Origin: Planctomycetaceae bacterium
GTDB taxonomy: Bacteria; Planctomycetota; Planctomycetia; Pirellulales; UBA1268
Direction: 5' to 3'
Assembly: GCA_009691925.1 (NCBI GenBank)
Contig: SIAG01000106.1
Span: 1 to 10,848, forward strand
DNA length: 10,848 bases
A program made the translations under genes and the position numbers. The first letter of the stretch is position 1, and the number at the start of each line of letters is the position of its first letter. This document shows positions 1 through 7,155 of the stretch, one piece after another. A model generated the notes under the pieces. That model ran no database searches. It worked only from the letters and a program-made list of their open reading frames with translations, and was not told where the DNA came from.

Positions 1-15
1 TTCGTGAGGCGTGAA

Positions 16-693
16 TCAGGCGGCGTTCTGCAGGACTCCGTCGGTGAAGATTCTGCCTTGGATGACGAGCGTGAGTTGCTGGCTTGCGTTGAGGCGTCGC
101 CAGCGACGTGCCGCTGACACGGCGAGCTTGTCCATCATCGCGAGGCTGGCTTTCCTCGAGCCGCTTCCCTTCGTGCGGCGATGCCGCAGTCGAATCGTCG
201 CGAAGGTGCTCTCAATTCTGTTGGTGGTGCGCAGGTGGCTCCAGTGCTCCGCTGAGACTTTGTAGAAGGTAAGGAGCACGTCGCGATCCTTCGCCAGGGC
301 GGCGCATGACGCCTCGTACTTAACGCCGTATTTCGCCAGCAAGTGATCGAAGGCCTTGTTGGCCGTCTCCCTGGTTTCGGCGAGCCAGATCTGGTGGAGG
401 TCGAACTTCGCTTTTGGTTGGATCGCCCTGGGCATTGAGTTGATGACGTTGGCGGTCTTGTGGACTCGAGCAGCGTTGCTCACGTGTCGTCGGGTAGGCC
501 TCCCGCAGAGCGGCCCCGAAGCCGAGCCCAGCATCGGCGACAGCGATCGTCGGTGGAATGGTGAGCCGCGGTTCTTGAGGCTACTTGGCGTGTGTCGAAT
601 GCCGGAGCTGAATCGCGACGTTCCCGTACCTCCGTGTTGGCGTTGAGGATCTGCTCCATCGTGCCGATCAGCAGGACAAGGCCGGTGTTTCAC
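16..693 (-). pseudogene. IS256/mutator-family transposase remnant, frameshifted and 5'-truncated
   Basis: The last ~150 codons (about 465 down to 16) read as the C-terminal part of an IS256-family DDE transposase: a VHKTANV segment, PKAK, an IWLAETR helix, then HLRTTNRIESTFATIR, which carries the final catalytic Glu, and a WRRLN tail. Upstream homology continues but changes frame. The conserved stretch LTIPPTIAVAD (second catalytic Asp) through TREQRC lies in a different frame from both flanks. A base is missing near 564-565 (LKNRG to LTIPP) and an extra base is present at 466-469 where the family has a Trp codon. The two shifts cancel, so a 225-codon ORF stays open while about 32 codons in the middle are nonsense. 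A third shift is likely near 578, where an RDSAPAF reading resembles the family's RES motif. The N-terminal half of a normal ~400-aa transposase is absent and no terminal inverted repeat is visible. It is almost certainly inactive. Only the family call is firm. Confidence 0.85.
466..469 (-). other. Frameshift site in transposase remnant (+1)
   Basis: On the minus strand the family motif QRCWVHKT should read TGC-TGG-GTC. Here TGC is followed by TCGA and then GTC CAC AAG ACC, so four bases replace the Trp codon and the frame moves by one. It compensates the missing base near 564-565. Confidence 0.65.
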
Positions 694-784
694 CTATCAT
701 GGACCCAGAGAGCGATGGCGGCCGGCCGCAGCCGACCGCGGGGAGCGACGGCCCGGAAGCATTGATAGCGGGGGCGGAAAACCG
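694..784. other. Short intergenic region with a 12-bp palindrome
   Basis: This 91-bp stretch separates the transposase remnant from the propeller gene. It holds a perfect 12-bp GC-only palindrome at 718-729 (GCGGCCGGCCGC), which may be chance in such GC-rich DNA. A purine-rich GGGGGCGGAAAA run lies just before the ATG at 785 and could serve as ribosome binding site. No clear -35/-10 promoter was seen. Confidence 0.4.
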
Positions 785-2044
785 ATGCGACGATTCGCCG
801 CGATCCTTTTTGTCCTCCTTGTCGCGGCGCTACCCGTCCACGCGGCGGATCCCCCGCCGGGGGCGCTCCCTGATCGGGCGATCGGTTACACCGAGCACGC
901 CACGGCGCTCCCCGGAGGGCGGTGGGCCAATGTTGTCACCGGCCGAGCAATGCTCCTCGTGCCGGGAGGGGCGCCGCTGCCGCTGGCCGCCGACCTCGCC
1001 GCCGAGCCGGGGAGTTGGACGCAATTCGTCGGCTGGTTCCCCGACGGCAAGACGGCGATCATCGGCCGGGCCTGGGAGAGCGAGGCCAACGCGCGCTACG
1101 AGGAGGAACACAAAACCTTCCGCTTCCGCGCCGGCGACTGGCTCTACGACACACATTTGGTCGATCTCGCCACCGGTCGGGCCGAGAATGTCACCGCCGT
1201 CGAACGCGTCAGCTTTTACAACACCGGGGTTTTTCCCTGGCCCGGCAATCCCGGCCGGCTCGGGTTCACGGCGCTCATCGACGGGATCTCGAAGCCGTTT
1301 GCGATGGATCGGGATGGAAGGAACAAAACCGATCTCGCCCGTGACTCCACCGGCTTTGCCTACGGCTTCTCCGGCTCACCCGACGGCCGGCGGATCGCCT
1401 ACCACGAGAACTACCAGGTGTGGCTCGCCGATGCCGACGGTGGCCAGCGCCAGAAGATCGATACCGGTCACCCGTTCGTCTTTGCGCCGACCTGGTCCCC
1501 CGATGGCCAATGGCTGTTGTTTGTGTCGGGGGAGCACTACGACTGCCATCCGCACGTCGTCCGGGCCGACGGCACGGGGCTGCGGAAGATCGGCGACCGC
1601 AACGGCTATCGTGGCGTGATGGAGTTTCTCGATGTTCCCGATTTTCATGGCGGCTCGAGCGATGTGCCGGTTTGGTCGCACGACGGCCAGAAGGTGGTCT
1701 TCACGGCGCGGGTCGCGGGGATCGATGGCGCTGCCGCCACCGTCGAGCTGTTCGACGTGGGGCTCGAGGAAGGAGAGACGCCCGCGCGGTTGACGACGTC
1801 TCGCCCCGGCACGCTCCACTCCCATCCGCGGCCCTCCCCCGACGGTGCCTGGCTCCTGTATGGCTCGCACCGCGACGCGCCCGGCGGCGGCAAAGCGCGG
1901 AATCTCTTCGCCCGCGCCCGCGCCGACGGCCGCGAGGTCCAGCTGACCCATCTGCCGGCGGGGCGGGCCGCGATGCATGGCCACTGGCAGCCGGAGAACG
2001 TCTCTCCGGGCCCGGCGGTCGTAGGCCCACCCCCCGGGCCATGA
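785..2044 (+). CDS. Exported PD40/TolB-type beta-propeller protein
   Basis: The product has 419 residues. The N-terminus MRRFAAILFVLLVAALPVHAA is a typical Sec signal peptide with AxA-like cleavage near residue 21, which also supports the ATG at 785. The mature part carries WD40-like PD40 repeats, recognised by the recurring S-x-DG-x-x-hydrophobic pattern: SPDGRRIAYH near 198, SPDGQWLLF near 236, SHDGQKVVF near 297 and SPDGAWLLY near 351. Each is followed by a strand pair and a D-A/D-G turn. Proteins of this type fold as a six- or seven-bladed propeller in the periplasm. Relatives include TolB and the N-terminal half of prolyl oligopeptidases, but no peptidase domain or catalytic Ser-Asp-His follows here. 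No catalytic function can be assigned; ligand or protein binding is the likely role. The gene is alone, flanked by the transposase remnant and convergent with the release-factor-like gene. Confidence 0.8.
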   Translation: MRRFAAILFVLLVAALPVHAADPPPGALPDRAIGYTEHATALPGGRWANVVTGRAMLLVPGGAPLPLAADLAAEPGSWTQFVGWFPDGKTAIIGRAWESEANARYEEEHKTFRFRAGDWLYDTHLVDLATGRAENVTAVERVSFYNTGVFPWPGNPGRLGFTALIDGISKPFAMDRDGRNKTDLARDSTGFAYGFSGSPDGRRIAYHENYQVWLADADGGQRQKIDTGHPFVFAPTWSPDGQWLLFVSGEHYDCHPHVVRADGTGLRKIGDRNGYRGVMEFLDVPDFHGGSSDVPVWSHDGQKVVFTARVAGIDGAAATVELFDVGLEEGETPARLTTSRPGTLHSHPRPSPDGAWLLYGSHRDAPGGGKARNLFARARADGREVQLTHLPAGRAAMHGHWQPENVSPGPAVVGPPPGP

Positions 2045-2064
2045 GGCGACGCCCGGGACTTTTT
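2033..2064 (+). terminator. Putative intrinsic terminator of the propeller gene
   Basis: CCCGGGC (2033-2039) and GCCCGGG (2051-2057) form a perfect 7-bp inverted repeat with an 11-nt loop. It is followed after two bases by five T (2060-2064). The hairpin spans the stop codon of the propeller gene. The stem is short but all G:C. Because CCCGGG is self-complementary, the second repeat copy at 2073 gives an alternative partner. Confidence 0.5.
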
Positions 2065-2094
2065 GAGGGGATGCCCGGGACTTTTTGAAGCGAT
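2051..2094 (+). repeat. Tandem 22-bp direct repeat, two copies plus a fragment
   Basis: Two adjacent 22-bp units, 2051-2072 and 2073-2094, share 20 of 22 bases. Both begin GCCCGGGACTTTTTGA. A third partial copy (GCCCGA) starts exactly in register at 2095. The array fills most of the convergent gap. Each unit contains a CCCGGG palindrome followed by a T-run, so each copy resembles half of a terminator hairpin. No coding use is evident, although one frame reads a repeated short peptide ending PGLFEGMPGTF. Confidence 0.8.
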
Positions 2095-2108
2095 GCCCGA
2101 GAGACGAT

Positions 2109-2603
2109 TCACCGCAGCGGCTTCAACCCGGCGGTTCCGCGGAGGCGATTGAGCGCCCCGAGAGCCGCCGGCTCCTTTTGCAAAAGACTTACCAGCTGCG
2201 ACGGGGAGACGCCGAGCGTAGCGGCCGCCGTCGGCATGTCGAGCGTTGCGGCAACGACACAATCGAGGGCCTCCGCCACCATCGCCGGATAGTCGTCGTG
2301 GCCGCCGGCGACGGCCAGCCTGCCGTCGCGGACGCGCGACCGCCACAGTGGCGAAGGCTCGACAGCGGGAGGCTCGCGGTGAACCAGCGCGAGCCTGAGC
2401 CGCAACCGGAACAGGGCCACGCGCCGGTTGTCGGCCTGGCTGCGGCGTTCAGAGGCCTCGGCCATGATGCCGGTCGGCCGGTGGTGGAGGATCACCGCCG
2501 TCTCCACCTTGTTGCGATGCTGTCCCCCCGGGCCGCTCCGCTTCGTGCGCGTCTCGGTGCAGTCGTGGAGGAGAATGTCGGGCGCGAGTCTGGCAGGGTG
2601 CAC
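2109..2603 (-). CDS. Release-factor-like protein, stand-alone RF-1 (GGQ) domain
   Basis: A 164-aa protein starting with GTG at 2603, 9 bp after the preceding stop. No in-frame ATG lies nearby; the ATG overlapping that stop is in another frame. Residues 17-45 hold the class-I release factor catalytic signature ETRTKRSGPGGQHRNKVETAV with GGQ at 26-28, followed by HHRPTGI. GGQ places the glutamine in the ribosomal peptidyl-transferase centre to hydrolyse peptidyl-tRNA. The protein lacks the codon-reading domain and N-terminal domain of RF1/RF2 (about 360 aa). It is therefore more like ArfB/PrfH-type rescue or RF-like proteins, but it lacks ArfB's strongly basic tail. Instead, residues ~123-150 (TAAATLGVSPSQLVSLLQKEP) look like a helix-turn-helix or small helical RNA-binding unit. 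A role in rescuing stalled ribosomes is inferred. It is last in a minus-strand operon, right behind the DUF2293 gene. Confidence 0.78.
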   Translation of the reverse strand: MHPARLAPDILLHDCTETRTKRSGPGGQHRNKVETAVILHHRPTGIMAEASERRSQADNRRVALFRLRLRLALVHREPPAVEPSPLWRSRVRDGRLAVAGGHDDYPAMVAEALDCVVAATLDMPTAAATLGVSPSQLVSLLQKEPAALGALNRLRGTAGLKPLR

Positions 2604-2612
2604 CGAGGGGCC

Positions 2613-3365
2613 TCATCCAGCGGTGGCATCGAGCGCCTTGGCCAACGGGCACCCCGGCGGGATCGACGTGCCGTCGCGGTAGCGGCGGAGGAGGTCGCGC
2701 GACCGCTCGGCGAGCATCCGCCGCACCTCGCGCCGCTTGCCCTTCACGCGCGCGATCTTCATCTGGTCGTAGCCGGTCGTCTGATGCCGCAGCCAGGCGA
2801 TCACGGCCGCCTCCGCGCGACGCTCGATCGGGATCCGCTCGGTGCGCGCTACCGTGCCGCTGCCGACCGGCGTGGCATGGATGGTGACAGCCCGGGCGAG
2901 CTTCAGCGCCCGGTCGGCGTAAGAGGGGGCGAAGGCGAGGAACGCGAGCACCGCCGAGAGGAAGTCTTCGACATACTCCGCCTGGTCGTTCTCGCGGCGC
3001 TTGAGCGCCTGGGCCTGCTTCTTGGCCCAGGCCTCCGTCGAACGCTCGGCGACGAGCTCGTGGCGGATCCGCTCCACCGTTGCCTCGGGGGCCCACACGC
3101 CGCGGGAGAACGTCCGCCGCCCCTGCTTCTCGCTCATCACCCAGTGCTCCCCGGCCGCCTTCACGCGGCGCGTCAGCGCCGCATCCCCTGGCTCGAGGAG
3201 CACCCAATCGTCGGGAGCGGGGATGACCCGGCCGCGTCCGTCGCGGACGGTGCGGTGGGTCGGGCCGGGGCCGACCACGAGCCCGGCGGCGGTGGCCCCG
3301 TCGGGGCGCGGACCCTTGCCAACCGAACGCTTCCCCGCCGCGGTCCGTGGTGGTTGTCGGGCCAT
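2613..3365 (-). CDS. DUF2293 domain protein
   Basis: A 250-aa soluble protein with ATG at 3365. The C-terminal ~90 residues match the DUF2293 pattern as I know it: an AVIAWLRHQTTGYDQMKIAR block near 195-215, followed by basic helices KGKRREVRRMLAERSRDLLRRYR. The N-terminal ~50 residues are basic and Gly/Pro-rich (probably disordered), followed by a small domain with VLLEPGDAALTRRVKAAG and a VMSEKQGRRTFSRGVWAP segment. A long charged helix follows (HELVAERSTEAWAKKQAQALKRRENDQAEY). No signal peptide or membrane segment is present. The function of DUF2293 is not established. The high basic content and immediate neighbourhood of a GGQ protein suggest RNA or ribosome contact, but this is inference. 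The 9-bp gap to the next gene implies co-transcription. Confidence 0.7.
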   Translation of the reverse strand: MARQPPRTAAGKRSVGKGPRPDGATAAGLVVGPGPTHRTVRDGRGRVIPAPDDWVLLEPGDAALTRRVKAAGEHWVMSEKQGRRTFSRGVWAPEATVERIRHELVAERSTEAWAKKQAQALKRRENDQAEYVEDFLSAVLAFLAFAPSYADRALKLARAVTIHATPVGSGTVARTERIPIERRAEAAVIAWLRHQTTGYDQMKIARVKGKRREVRRMLAERSRDLLRRYRDGTSIPPGCPLAKALDATAG

Positions 3366-3391
3366 GGCGTTCCGTGCGTCGGGGGAGAGCG

Positions 3392-4090
3392 TCAGTCGAG
3401 GTTTTTGAGGCGGACGTTCCGCCAGCGAACGGAATAGGGCCCCGTTCCCTGGGCGATGCCATGGACCTGGAAGCCGATGTGCCCCTCGGGATCGTGCGGC
3501 TGGCGGAAGTCGGCCGTCGGCACGCCGTTGATCCAGCTGCGGTAGTGGTCACCGGCGACCGCGATCCGGTAGCTGTTCCACTCCCCCTTCTTGAAGGCCC
3601 CCTTCGCCGCCTCGGTGCGGATCGCATCGGTGTTGGTCAGCCCGCTCCACCACACGCCGCGGCGGGCCTCGTCGTAGAAGTTGCCGGCATGGCCGTCGAT
3701 CGAGATCTCGCACTGCGGCCCGTAGAGTCGCCCGGCCGGCAGTGGCCCTCCCGCGCCCTCCGGCTTCTCCCCCTCCTTCGCCAGATGGCTGCGGATCTGG
3801 ACGCCGGAGTTGAGCTCGTCGTCGACCTTGACCTGGAACTCAAGCTCGAAGTCCTTGAGGGGGGCGTTCGTGGCGAGGAAGGTATTCGGGCTCCCCTCCG
3901 TCGTCGTCCCGACGAGGACGCCGTCGACCACCTTATAGCTGGCGCTGCCGCTGACGATCTGGAAGCCGTCGAGCGAGCCGTCCTTGAAGAGCTCCTTCCA
4001 GGCCGGGGCCTGGGCGCTGGCGGGCAGGGGGGCGAGAACGAGGCTCGTGGCCAGCAGGGCGGCGACGACAAAGGGTCGAACGTTGGTCAT
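3392..4090 (-). CDS. Secreted DUF1080 (3-keto-disaccharide hydrolase-type) protein
   Basis: I take the ATG at 4090 (232 aa) because MTNVRPFVVAALLATSLVLAPLPASAQA is then a clean signal peptide cut after ASA. An upstream in-frame start at 4123 would add 11 residues and bury it. GGAG lies 11 nt before the chosen ATG. The mature protein is a single concanavalin-like jelly-roll of the DUF1080 family: WKELFKDGSLDGFQIV (family W-x-x-LF-DG-x-x-LDGW), the strand FELEFQVKVDDELNSGVQIRS, GPQCEISIDG, GEWNSYRIAVAGDHYRSWING and GHIGFQVHG. Planctomycetes carry large numbers of these, generally exported. Members studied act on 3-keto-glycosides, but most are uncharacterised, so substrate is unknown. It lies 49 bp behind the RNase D gene and 26 bp before DUF2293. 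There is no obvious functional link to either. Confidence 0.85.
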   Translation of the reverse strand: MTNVRPFVVAALLATSLVLAPLPASAQAPAWKELFKDGSLDGFQIVSGSASYKVVDGVLVGTTTEGSPNTFLATNAPLKDFELEFQVKVDDELNSGVQIRSHLAKEGEKPEGAGGPLPAGRLYGPQCEISIDGHAGNFYDEARRGVWWSGLTNTDAIRTEAAKGAFKKGEWNSYRIAVAGDHYRSWINGVPTADFRQPHDPEGHIGFQVHGIAQGTGPYSVRWRNVRLKNLD

Positions 4091-4139
4091 GGGTCGAGCT
4101 GCTCCAGGGAGAATCACGATCAAAGTGAGAAGAGTTCTT

Positions 4140-5387
4140 TCAGCGGTCGGTGTTGTCCGGCGACGGCGGCGGGTTTCGCCCCGGCCCGTCGAAGCGCTCG
4201 ATGACGAGCGGGTCGTTTGAGTTCAGATCGCCGATCCGCAGCGCCGCCCGGCCGGAGAGGAGATCGTCGACGATCGGTCCGACGACGGCGGCCCGCCAGC
4301 CGGAGGCGAGCACCGGCTCGCGGTCGCCGTGGTGATAGCCGAGCTTCCAGGCGAGGAGGTCGCGCATGTCGGAGGCGGTGCCGACCAGCGCCGGGGCGAG
4401 GTTCATCTGCCGGCACGCCCCGGCCAGCGCCGTCGCCATGAACTGCCCGAGCACTGCCAGCTGGGAGGGGGGCGCCCGGAACTTCTCCCCACCGGGGCAT
4501 TCGTCCTCCGGGAGGGCCAGGCCGCGGCCGATCGCCTCGGAGAGGCCGCCGAGGATGTGCCGCAGATCGGATCGCTGCATGCCGCGGATCGCCGAGATCT
4601 CGTGGGGATCGGCGCTCTTTCGCTTGCACAGCTCGACGAGGAGATCGTCGCGCAGCACTCGCTTCGGCGGCATGTCGCGCGACTCGGCGACCGAATCGCG
4701 CCACTGCCACAGCTCCCGGGCGACGGCCAGCTCGCGCCGCGACAATCCCGACAGCCCCGACACGCGCCGCCAGCGCTTGCGGATGAATGACTCCTCGACC
4801 TCGTCCTGCCAGGTGGCCATCTCCTCCTCCATCCAGGAGGTCCGGCCGAGGGATTCCAGCTGCGCCTCGATCTTTTGCCAGATCCGCTCGAGGTGGCGGA
4901 CGTCGTCGAGGGCGTAGTCGAGTTGGGCCTGCGAGAGGGGACGCAGCCGCCAGTCGGTGCGCGTCTCCCCTTTGTTTGTGGGGAGGTTCAGAAAGCGGCG
5001 GACGATCGAGGCGTAGCCGGCAGGGAAATCGTGGTCGACCAACCCGGCCCCCACCTGGATGTCGAAGAGCTTCGACGGCCGCGCCTGGATCGCGTGGAGG
5101 ATGAATCCCATCTCCTCGCGACCGGCATGAACGACGGTTGTCCGGCCGGGTTCGGCGAGGAGGCGCCAAAACGGCTCGAGCTCGCGGGCTCTGAGTGTGT
5201 CGATCACCGCCAGGATGCCGGGCGCTGCCACCTGCACCAGGCACAACTGGCTGCGGTAGGTGTGCTCCGAGACAAACTCGGTGTCAAAGGCGACGAACGG
5301 GTGTTGGGCCAGACGGTCGACCAGATCGCACACCTCGGAATCGGTGACGACATGCTCGAAACCGTCAGACTGCTTGGAGTTTGGCAC
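4140..5387 (-). CDS. rnd: Ribonuclease D-like 3'-5' exonuclease with HRDC domain
   Basis: A 415-aa cytoplasmic protein from a GTG start at 5387; no in-frame ATG is close upstream. Residues ~10-175 form the DEDD-family 3'-5' exonuclease domain. Exo I is FDTEF (Asp35, Glu37), Exo II is HAGREEM (87-93) and Exo III is YALDDV (Tyr158, Asp162), giving the DEDDy layout of RNase D. TYRSQLCLVQ and TRTDWRLRPLSQAQLDYAL match RNase D closely. Residues ~215-290 (LSRRELAVARELWQWRD to EISAIRGM) form an HRDC nucleic-acid-binding domain, and the C-terminal ~110 residues may be a second, diverged one. RNase D trims tRNA and other stable RNA 3' ends. One oddity: in Exo II the residue aligned with catalytic Asp85 of E. 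coli RNase D is Glu92. The gene is 48 bp behind the antiporter gene in the same operon. The family call is strong; the exact substrate is unknown. Confidence 0.9.
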   Translation of the reverse strand: MPNSKQSDGFEHVVTDSEVCDLVDRLAQHPFVAFDTEFVSEHTYRSQLCLVQVAAPGILAVIDTLRARELEPFWRLLAEPGRTTVVHAGREEMGFILHAIQARPSKLFDIQVGAGLVDHDFPAGYASIVRRFLNLPTNKGETRTDWRLRPLSQAQLDYALDDVRHLERIWQKIEAQLESLGRTSWMEEEMATWQDEVEESFIRKRWRRVSGLSGLSRRELAVARELWQWRDSVAESRDMPPKRVLRDDLLVELCKRKSADPHEISAIRGMQRSDLRHILGGLSEAIGRGLALPEDECPGGEKFRAPPSQLAVLGQFMATALAGACRQMNLAPALVGTASDMRDLLAWKLGYHHGDREPVLASGWRAAVVGPIVDDLLSGRAALRIGDLNSNDPLVIERFDGPGRNPPPSPDNTDR

Positions 5388-5435
5388 GCCCTGTGGGGTT
5401 CCTGGAGGTCTCGGCGACGGGAGCGGGGGAGGCGA

Positions 5436-7088
5436 CTACAGGAACAGGATCGAAACGAGGACGAAGACGGGGAGGAGAATGCCGAAGCTGTAGAGGAGAT
5501 AGCCAAAGAAACTCGGCATCCGCACGCCGGACTGTTCGGCGATCGCCTTGACCATGAAGTTCGGGCCATTCCCGATGTAGGTCATGGCTCCTAAGAATAC
5601 CGCCCCCAGGCTCACTCCAGCCAGTCGACCCACGTCGACCCCGGCCATCGTCGCCCCGGCGGCCGGCAAGGCCTGGGCGACATTGAAGAACACGAGGTAG
5701 GTCGGGGCGTTGTCGAGGACGCTCGACAGGGCCCCAGACGCCCAGAAAAACGAGCGCGGGCTGTCGAGCCCGAGGCTCGCCCCCCGTTCGTTGAGGATCG
5801 CCAGGGCCGGCTGCATGCAGATGAAGATTCCCAGGAACAGCGCGGCCACCTCGAGGATTGCGCCGTACGTAAAGCCGTTGGCCACGCGGACCTTGCCGTC
5901 GCCGCCGAGGAGCGAGAGGAGGACGAGCCCGACGAGGACGGCCTCGCGGAGGAACACCCAGGGATGCCAGTCGGTGCCGGGGAATGGCTTGGCCGGGTCG
6001 AGGAGGGCGACCGCGGCGATCACCGCCGCCATGATCGGGGCGTTGGGCCACAGGCCGCGGATCGTCAGCGGCGTCGTTTGGCGTTCGTCGCGGGCGAGGT
6101 CGCGCGGGGCCTCGCGCGGGTGGGCGAAGAGGGTGTCCCAGACCCAATAGACCGACAGCAGGACCGCATTGGTGAACAGCCACGGCTTCCACAGGTTCAG
6201 CGTCCAGAGAAAGTCGACCCCTTTGAGGTAGCCGAGGAACAGGGGCGGGTCGCCGATCGGGAGGAGCAGGCCGCCGCAGTTGCAGACCATGAAGATGAAG
6301 AACACGAGCGTGTGGGCGACATGCTTGCGTTCCTTGTTGGTCTCCAGGAGCGGACGGACCAGGAGCATCGCGGCGCCGGTCGTGCCGATGAAGCTCGCCG
6401 TCGCTGCCCCGAGGGCGAGGAAGGTGGCGTTGGTTGTCGGCGAGGCGACGAGATCCCCCTCGATCCGCACGCCGCCGGTGACGACATAGAGGGCGAAGAG
6501 GAGGGCGATGAAGGGGATGTATTCGGCGCCCAGGGCGTTGGTCAGCACCGCCCCCGCTGTCGGCCAGGAGGGGCCGGCCGCCGCCGGATGGATCAGGGCA
6601 TGGGCCGGGAAGTGGAGATCGACCGGTTGGTGGTGGAGAAAGGTGTAGTAGCCGAGGGTGATCGCGGCGAGGAAGCCAGCGACGAGGAGCTTGTTGCGGT
6701 TGTGCTCCCACCAGTGGGAGATCCCGGGAGTGAGCGGGAAGATGGCGATCGCCGCTAAAAGAATGGCGAAGGGGAGTGTCGTGGCCGGCGGCGGCGCGGC
6801 GGGGTGGGGGGGATGGTCGTCGGCCGCGGCCGGGGGGACCGCTGCCGCGTCGCCGCCCTCGAAGTTCTGCGCCGCCTCGGCGGGCTGGTGGGCGCGGTTG
6901 GCGACCTCGTCATGGAGCGCTTCGGCCCGCTGCGTTGCGACGATCTGGTCGCGTCCCCCCTGGGGCCAGCCAACGAGACAGGCTAGGGCGTAGACCGCCA
7001 ACAGCCCGAGGAGGAGGCCGATCACCGTCGCGCCGCCTGCCGGCGACGGGGCGTGGGGAGCAGATAGGGTAGCGCTGGACTCGTGCAT
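5436..7088 (-). CDS. NhaD-like sodium:proton antiporter, ion-transporter superfamily
   Basis: A 550-aa polytopic membrane protein, ATG at 7088. I see a first TM near 19-41 and then a ~60-residue hydrophilic, Ala/Pro/His-rich insert (DDHPPHPAAPPP near 90-101). About ten further TMs follow, from TLPFAILLAAIAIFPL (~104) to the C-terminal LLPVFVLVSILFL. Conserved polar signatures are ATASFIGTTGAAMLLVRPLL, CNCGGLLLPIGDPPLFLGYLKG, SSVLDNAPTYLVF and TYIGNGPNFMVKAIAEQ. These are typical of NhaD/CitM-type carriers and of the sodium:proton antiporter annotation common in planctomycetes. The Asp in LDNAPT and Asn in GNGPN are likely to sit in the discontinuous helices that bind the ion. The role is Na+/H+ exchange in the inner membrane, inferred by family; dicarboxylate transport is the main alternative. 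It is the first gene of the minus-strand cluster and diverges from the gene at 7216. Confidence 0.82.
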   Translation of the reverse strand: MHESSATLSAPHAPSPAGGATVIGLLLGLLAVYALACLVGWPQGGRDQIVATQRAEALHDEVANRAHQPAEAAQNFEGGDAAAVPPAAADDHPPHPAAPPPATTLPFAILLAAIAIFPLTPGISHWWEHNRNKLLVAGFLAAITLGYYTFLHHQPVDLHFPAHALIHPAAAGPSWPTAGAVLTNALGAEYIPFIALLFALYVVTGGVRIEGDLVASPTTNATFLALGAATASFIGTTGAAMLLVRPLLETNKERKHVAHTLVFFIFMVCNCGGLLLPIGDPPLFLGYLKGVDFLWTLNLWKPWLFTNAVLLSVYWVWDTLFAHPREAPRDLARDERQTTPLTIRGLWPNAPIMAAVIAAVALLDPAKPFPGTDWHPWVFLREAVLVGLVLLSLLGGDGKVRVANGFTYGAILEVAALFLGIFICMQPALAILNERGASLGLDSPRSFFWASGALSSVLDNAPTYLVFFNVAQALPAAGATMAGVDVGRLAGVSLGAVFLGAMTYIGNGPNFMVKAIAEQSGVRMPSFFGYLLYSFGILLPVFVLVSILFL

Positions 7089-7155
7089 GGGGGCGGGCTA
7101 GAGGGGGGCGGGCTGCGGGAGGACTGGAAGGTGATGGTAGAACAGGTCGGGTTTC

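Noticed and set aside
718..729. Perfect 12-bp palindrome GCGGCCGGCCGC as an operator
   Set aside because: Alternating GC palindromes are expected by chance in DNA this GC-rich, and nothing nearby supports a regulator site.
699..1619. 306-codon plus-strand frame overlapping the propeller gene
   Set aside because: Ser/Arg/Pro-rich composition and no motifs; the overlapping frame from 785 has a signal peptide and PD40 repeats.
2085..3437. 450-codon open frame on the plus strand opposite the RF-like and DUF2293 genes
   Set aside because: Its translation is Arg/Gly/Pro-rich with no domain signature. The minus-strand genes show GGQ and DUF2293 motifs, so this is a high-GC antisense shadow.
4091..4139. 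Possible terminator between RNase D and the DUF1080 gene
   Set aside because: The AAAG/CTTT bases near 4114-4140 do not form a continuous stem and no GC stem precedes a T-run on the minus strand.
3347..4204. 285-codon plus-strand open frame across the DUF1080 gene
   Set aside because: The minus strand has a signal peptide and all DUF1080 motifs; the plus frame is mirror-image low-complexity sequence.
4120..5244. 374-codon minus-strand frame overlapping RNase D
   Set aside because: Arg/Pro/Ala-rich out-of-frame reading of the rnd gene without any recognisable motif.
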